This document shows, in pieces, positions 5,685 through 6,778 of a stretch of DNA of 6,778 nt. The stretch is taken from the NCBI GenBank assembly GCA_002431715.1, contig DJHI01000079.1, positions 1,495 through 8,272 on the forward strand, in the 5' to 3' direction. The stretch's first letter is position 1, and every line of letters starts with the position of its first letter. A program made the position numbers and the translations under genes. The notes under the pieces were generated by a model. The model was not told the origin of the DNA, ran no database searches, and was given only the letters and a program-made list of their open reading frames with translations. The DNA comes from Armatimonadetes bacterium UBA5829 (GTDB lineage: Bacteria; Armatimonadota; UBA5829).

Positions 5685-6778
5685 TTGAAAAAGACCCCAA
5701 GTCCCGGCAACAGTATATCCCTAACCCTTAGATACCCCAACCGGATCGGAAAGCTTTCAGAAGTGACATCGGCCATAGCGCAGGCAGGCGGCAGTCTGGG
5801 CACAATGGAGGTCGTATCGTCCGATAGAACCCATGTAATCCGCCGCATAGTTGTCGACACCACAAGCGATGAGCATGCCGGAAGCATAGTAGAGGCGATA
5901 AAAGCCATATCCGATGTGGATTTGCTCGATGTATACGACTGCACATTCAGGCTTCATGAGGGCGGCAAACTCAATGTTGTCTCCAAAACGCCGCTTAAGG
6001 ATTATGTAGACCTTTCGATGGCATATACTCCGGGGGTTGCGCGAGTCTGCCAGGCAATCGCGAAGGATCGATCCGCTGCAAGGGATTATACGATCAGACG
6101 GAACACAGTCGCCGTGATAACGGACGGCTCGGCTGTATTGGGTCTTGGTAATATAGGCGCGGTGGCCTCACTGCCGGTTATGGAAGGCAAGGCGGTTCTC
6201 TTTAAGGAGTTTGGCGGGGTCAATTCTTTCCCTATATGTGTGGATACAACCGATGTAGATGTCCTCGTGCAGACCGCGGTAAGCATCGCGGGAACGTTCG
6301 GTGGAATCAATCTCGAAGACATTGCCGCACCAAAGTGCTTTGAAGTCGAGAGGCGCGTAACTGAAGCGGTGGATATCCCCGTATTTCACGACGATCAGCA
6401 TGGGACGGCCGTAGTAGTCGGCGCCGCCTTCATAAATGCGGTTAAACTGACGGGTAAAAAACCTGAAAATATGCGTGCGGTTGTAGTCGGCGCCGGTGCA
6501 GCGGGATGCGCTTGCAGCCGGGCCCTAATGGACCTGGGGATCGGCGATATAATCGTCTGCGACAGAAAAGGCGCAATATATGAAGGCCGCGGCGATGAAG
6601 TTCCCTCAAAGGTATGGCTTGCCCGCGTCACAAATAAGGATAACAAGCAGGGCTCGTTGAAGGATGTGCTCGCCGGTGCGGACTTGTTCCTGGGTCTTTC
6701 TGGACCCGACCTCCTGCGCGGCGATGATATGCGCGTAATGGCCAAAGACCCCATAATATTTGCACTCTCTAACCCCGT
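5685..6778 (+). CDS. Malic enzyme (NAD-type) with N-terminal ACT domain, C-terminus outside the window
   Basis: The enzyme oxidatively decarboxylates malate to pyruvate and CO2 in the cytoplasm. The TTG at 5685 opens a frame of 364 codons that runs off the right edge. Seen: an ACT-like regulatory domain (about 10-88, SLTLRYPNRIGKLSEVTSAI) that in other enzymes binds amino acids or similar effectors; the malic enzyme N-terminal domain with LSMAYTPGVARVC (catalytic Tyr114), VITDGSAVLGLGNIG, GKAVLFKEFGGV (Lys169 and Lys174 region), INLEDIAAPKCFEVE (metal-ligand Glu211 and Asp212) and FHDDQHGTA (Asp236/237); then the NAD(P)-binding domain with VVGAGAAG (267-274) and IIVCDRKGAIYEGR. The acidic Asp293 after the second beta strand favours NAD over NADP, by inference only. 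TTG is chosen because AAGGAG lies 6 nt upstream and no ATG occurs before the ACT domain. It diverges from the pil operon, and no functional link is evident. The ALSNP motif at the window edge is the start of the usual family ALANP-x-PEI segment. Confidence 0.94.
   Translation, partial: MKKTPSPGNSISLTLRYPNRIGKLSEVTSAIAQAGGSLGTMEVVSSDRTHVIRRIVVDTTSDEHAGSIVEAIKAISDVDLLDVYDCTFRLHEGGKLNVVSKTPLKDYVDLSMAYTPGVARVCQAIAKDRSAARDYTIRRNTVAVITDGSAVLGLGNIGAVASLPVMEGKAVLFKEFGGVNSFPICVDTTDVDVLVQTAVSIAGTFGGINLEDIAAPKCFEVERRVTEAVDIPVFHDDQHGTAVVVGAAFINAVKLTGKKPENMRAVVVGAGAAGCACSRALMDLGIGDIIVCDRKGAIYEGRGDEVPSKVWLARVTNKDNKQGSLKDVLAGADLFLGLSGPDLLRGDDMRVMAKDPIIFALSNP

Noticed and set aside
5666..6754. Minus-strand open frames opposite the malic enzyme
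   Set aside because: They are antisense to catalytic motifs of the malic enzyme and show low-complexity, non-protein-like composition.
1..6778. CRISPR, mobile element, toxin-antitoxin or defence system
   Set aside because: No regularly spaced repeats, transposase or integrase motifs, terminal inverted repeats or known defence domains were seen. All coding space is accounted for by pil genes and the malic enzyme.

Overview
This window is ordinary-looking bacterial chromosome with two transcription units that diverge from a gap of about 330 bp (5359-5684). Leftward, on the minus strand, is a type IV pilus assembly operon, pilM-pilN-pilO-pilP-pilQ. Its last gene, the outer-membrane secretin, runs off the left edge. 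Rightward, on the plus strand, is the start of a malic enzyme gene with a fused N-terminal ACT domain, which runs off the right edge. I found no RNA gene, CRISPR array, insertion sequence, phage gene or attachment site.

Layout, in the direction of pil transcription: pilM (5358-4243, actin-like cytoplasmic protein), pilN (4188-3595) and pilO (3614-2856) (bitopic coiled-coil alignment proteins), a pilP-like gene (2869-2225, membrane-anchored periplasmic linker to the secretin), and pilQ (2235-1, partial; signal peptide, AMIN domain, linker, STN/N-domains, secretin barrel). The last four genes overlap end to start by 20, 14 and 11 bp, and each has its own Shine-Dalgarno sequence, so they are probably translationally coupled. 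pilM is separated from pilN by 54 bp. Together the products would form the alignment complex from the cytoplasmic side (PilM bound to the PilN N-terminus), across the inner membrane (PilN/PilO), through the periplasm (PilP) to the outer-membrane pore (PilQ). The pilin, the PilB/PilT ATPases and PilC are not in the window.

A secretin with an AMIN (peptidoglycan-binding) domain implies a diderm bacterium. The gene order resembles that of Proteobacteria and of Thermus/Deinococcus, but three traits are less typical of proteobacterial sets: a PilP without a lipobox, long low-complexity linkers, and GTG and TTG starts for the two outermost genes. A deep-branching diderm phylum such as Armatimonadota is a possible source. 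That is a guess from general character, and no marker gene in the window proves it.

Nothing here is a clearly new system. The points most worth a second look are the PilP-like protein with a transmembrane anchor instead of a lipid anchor, a 13-bp direct repeat that duplicates the pilP start-codon context, an Asn/Asp/Gln/Ser-rich insertion in the secretin periplasmic domains, a perfect inverted repeat in the pilM leader, and the ACT-fused malic enzyme.
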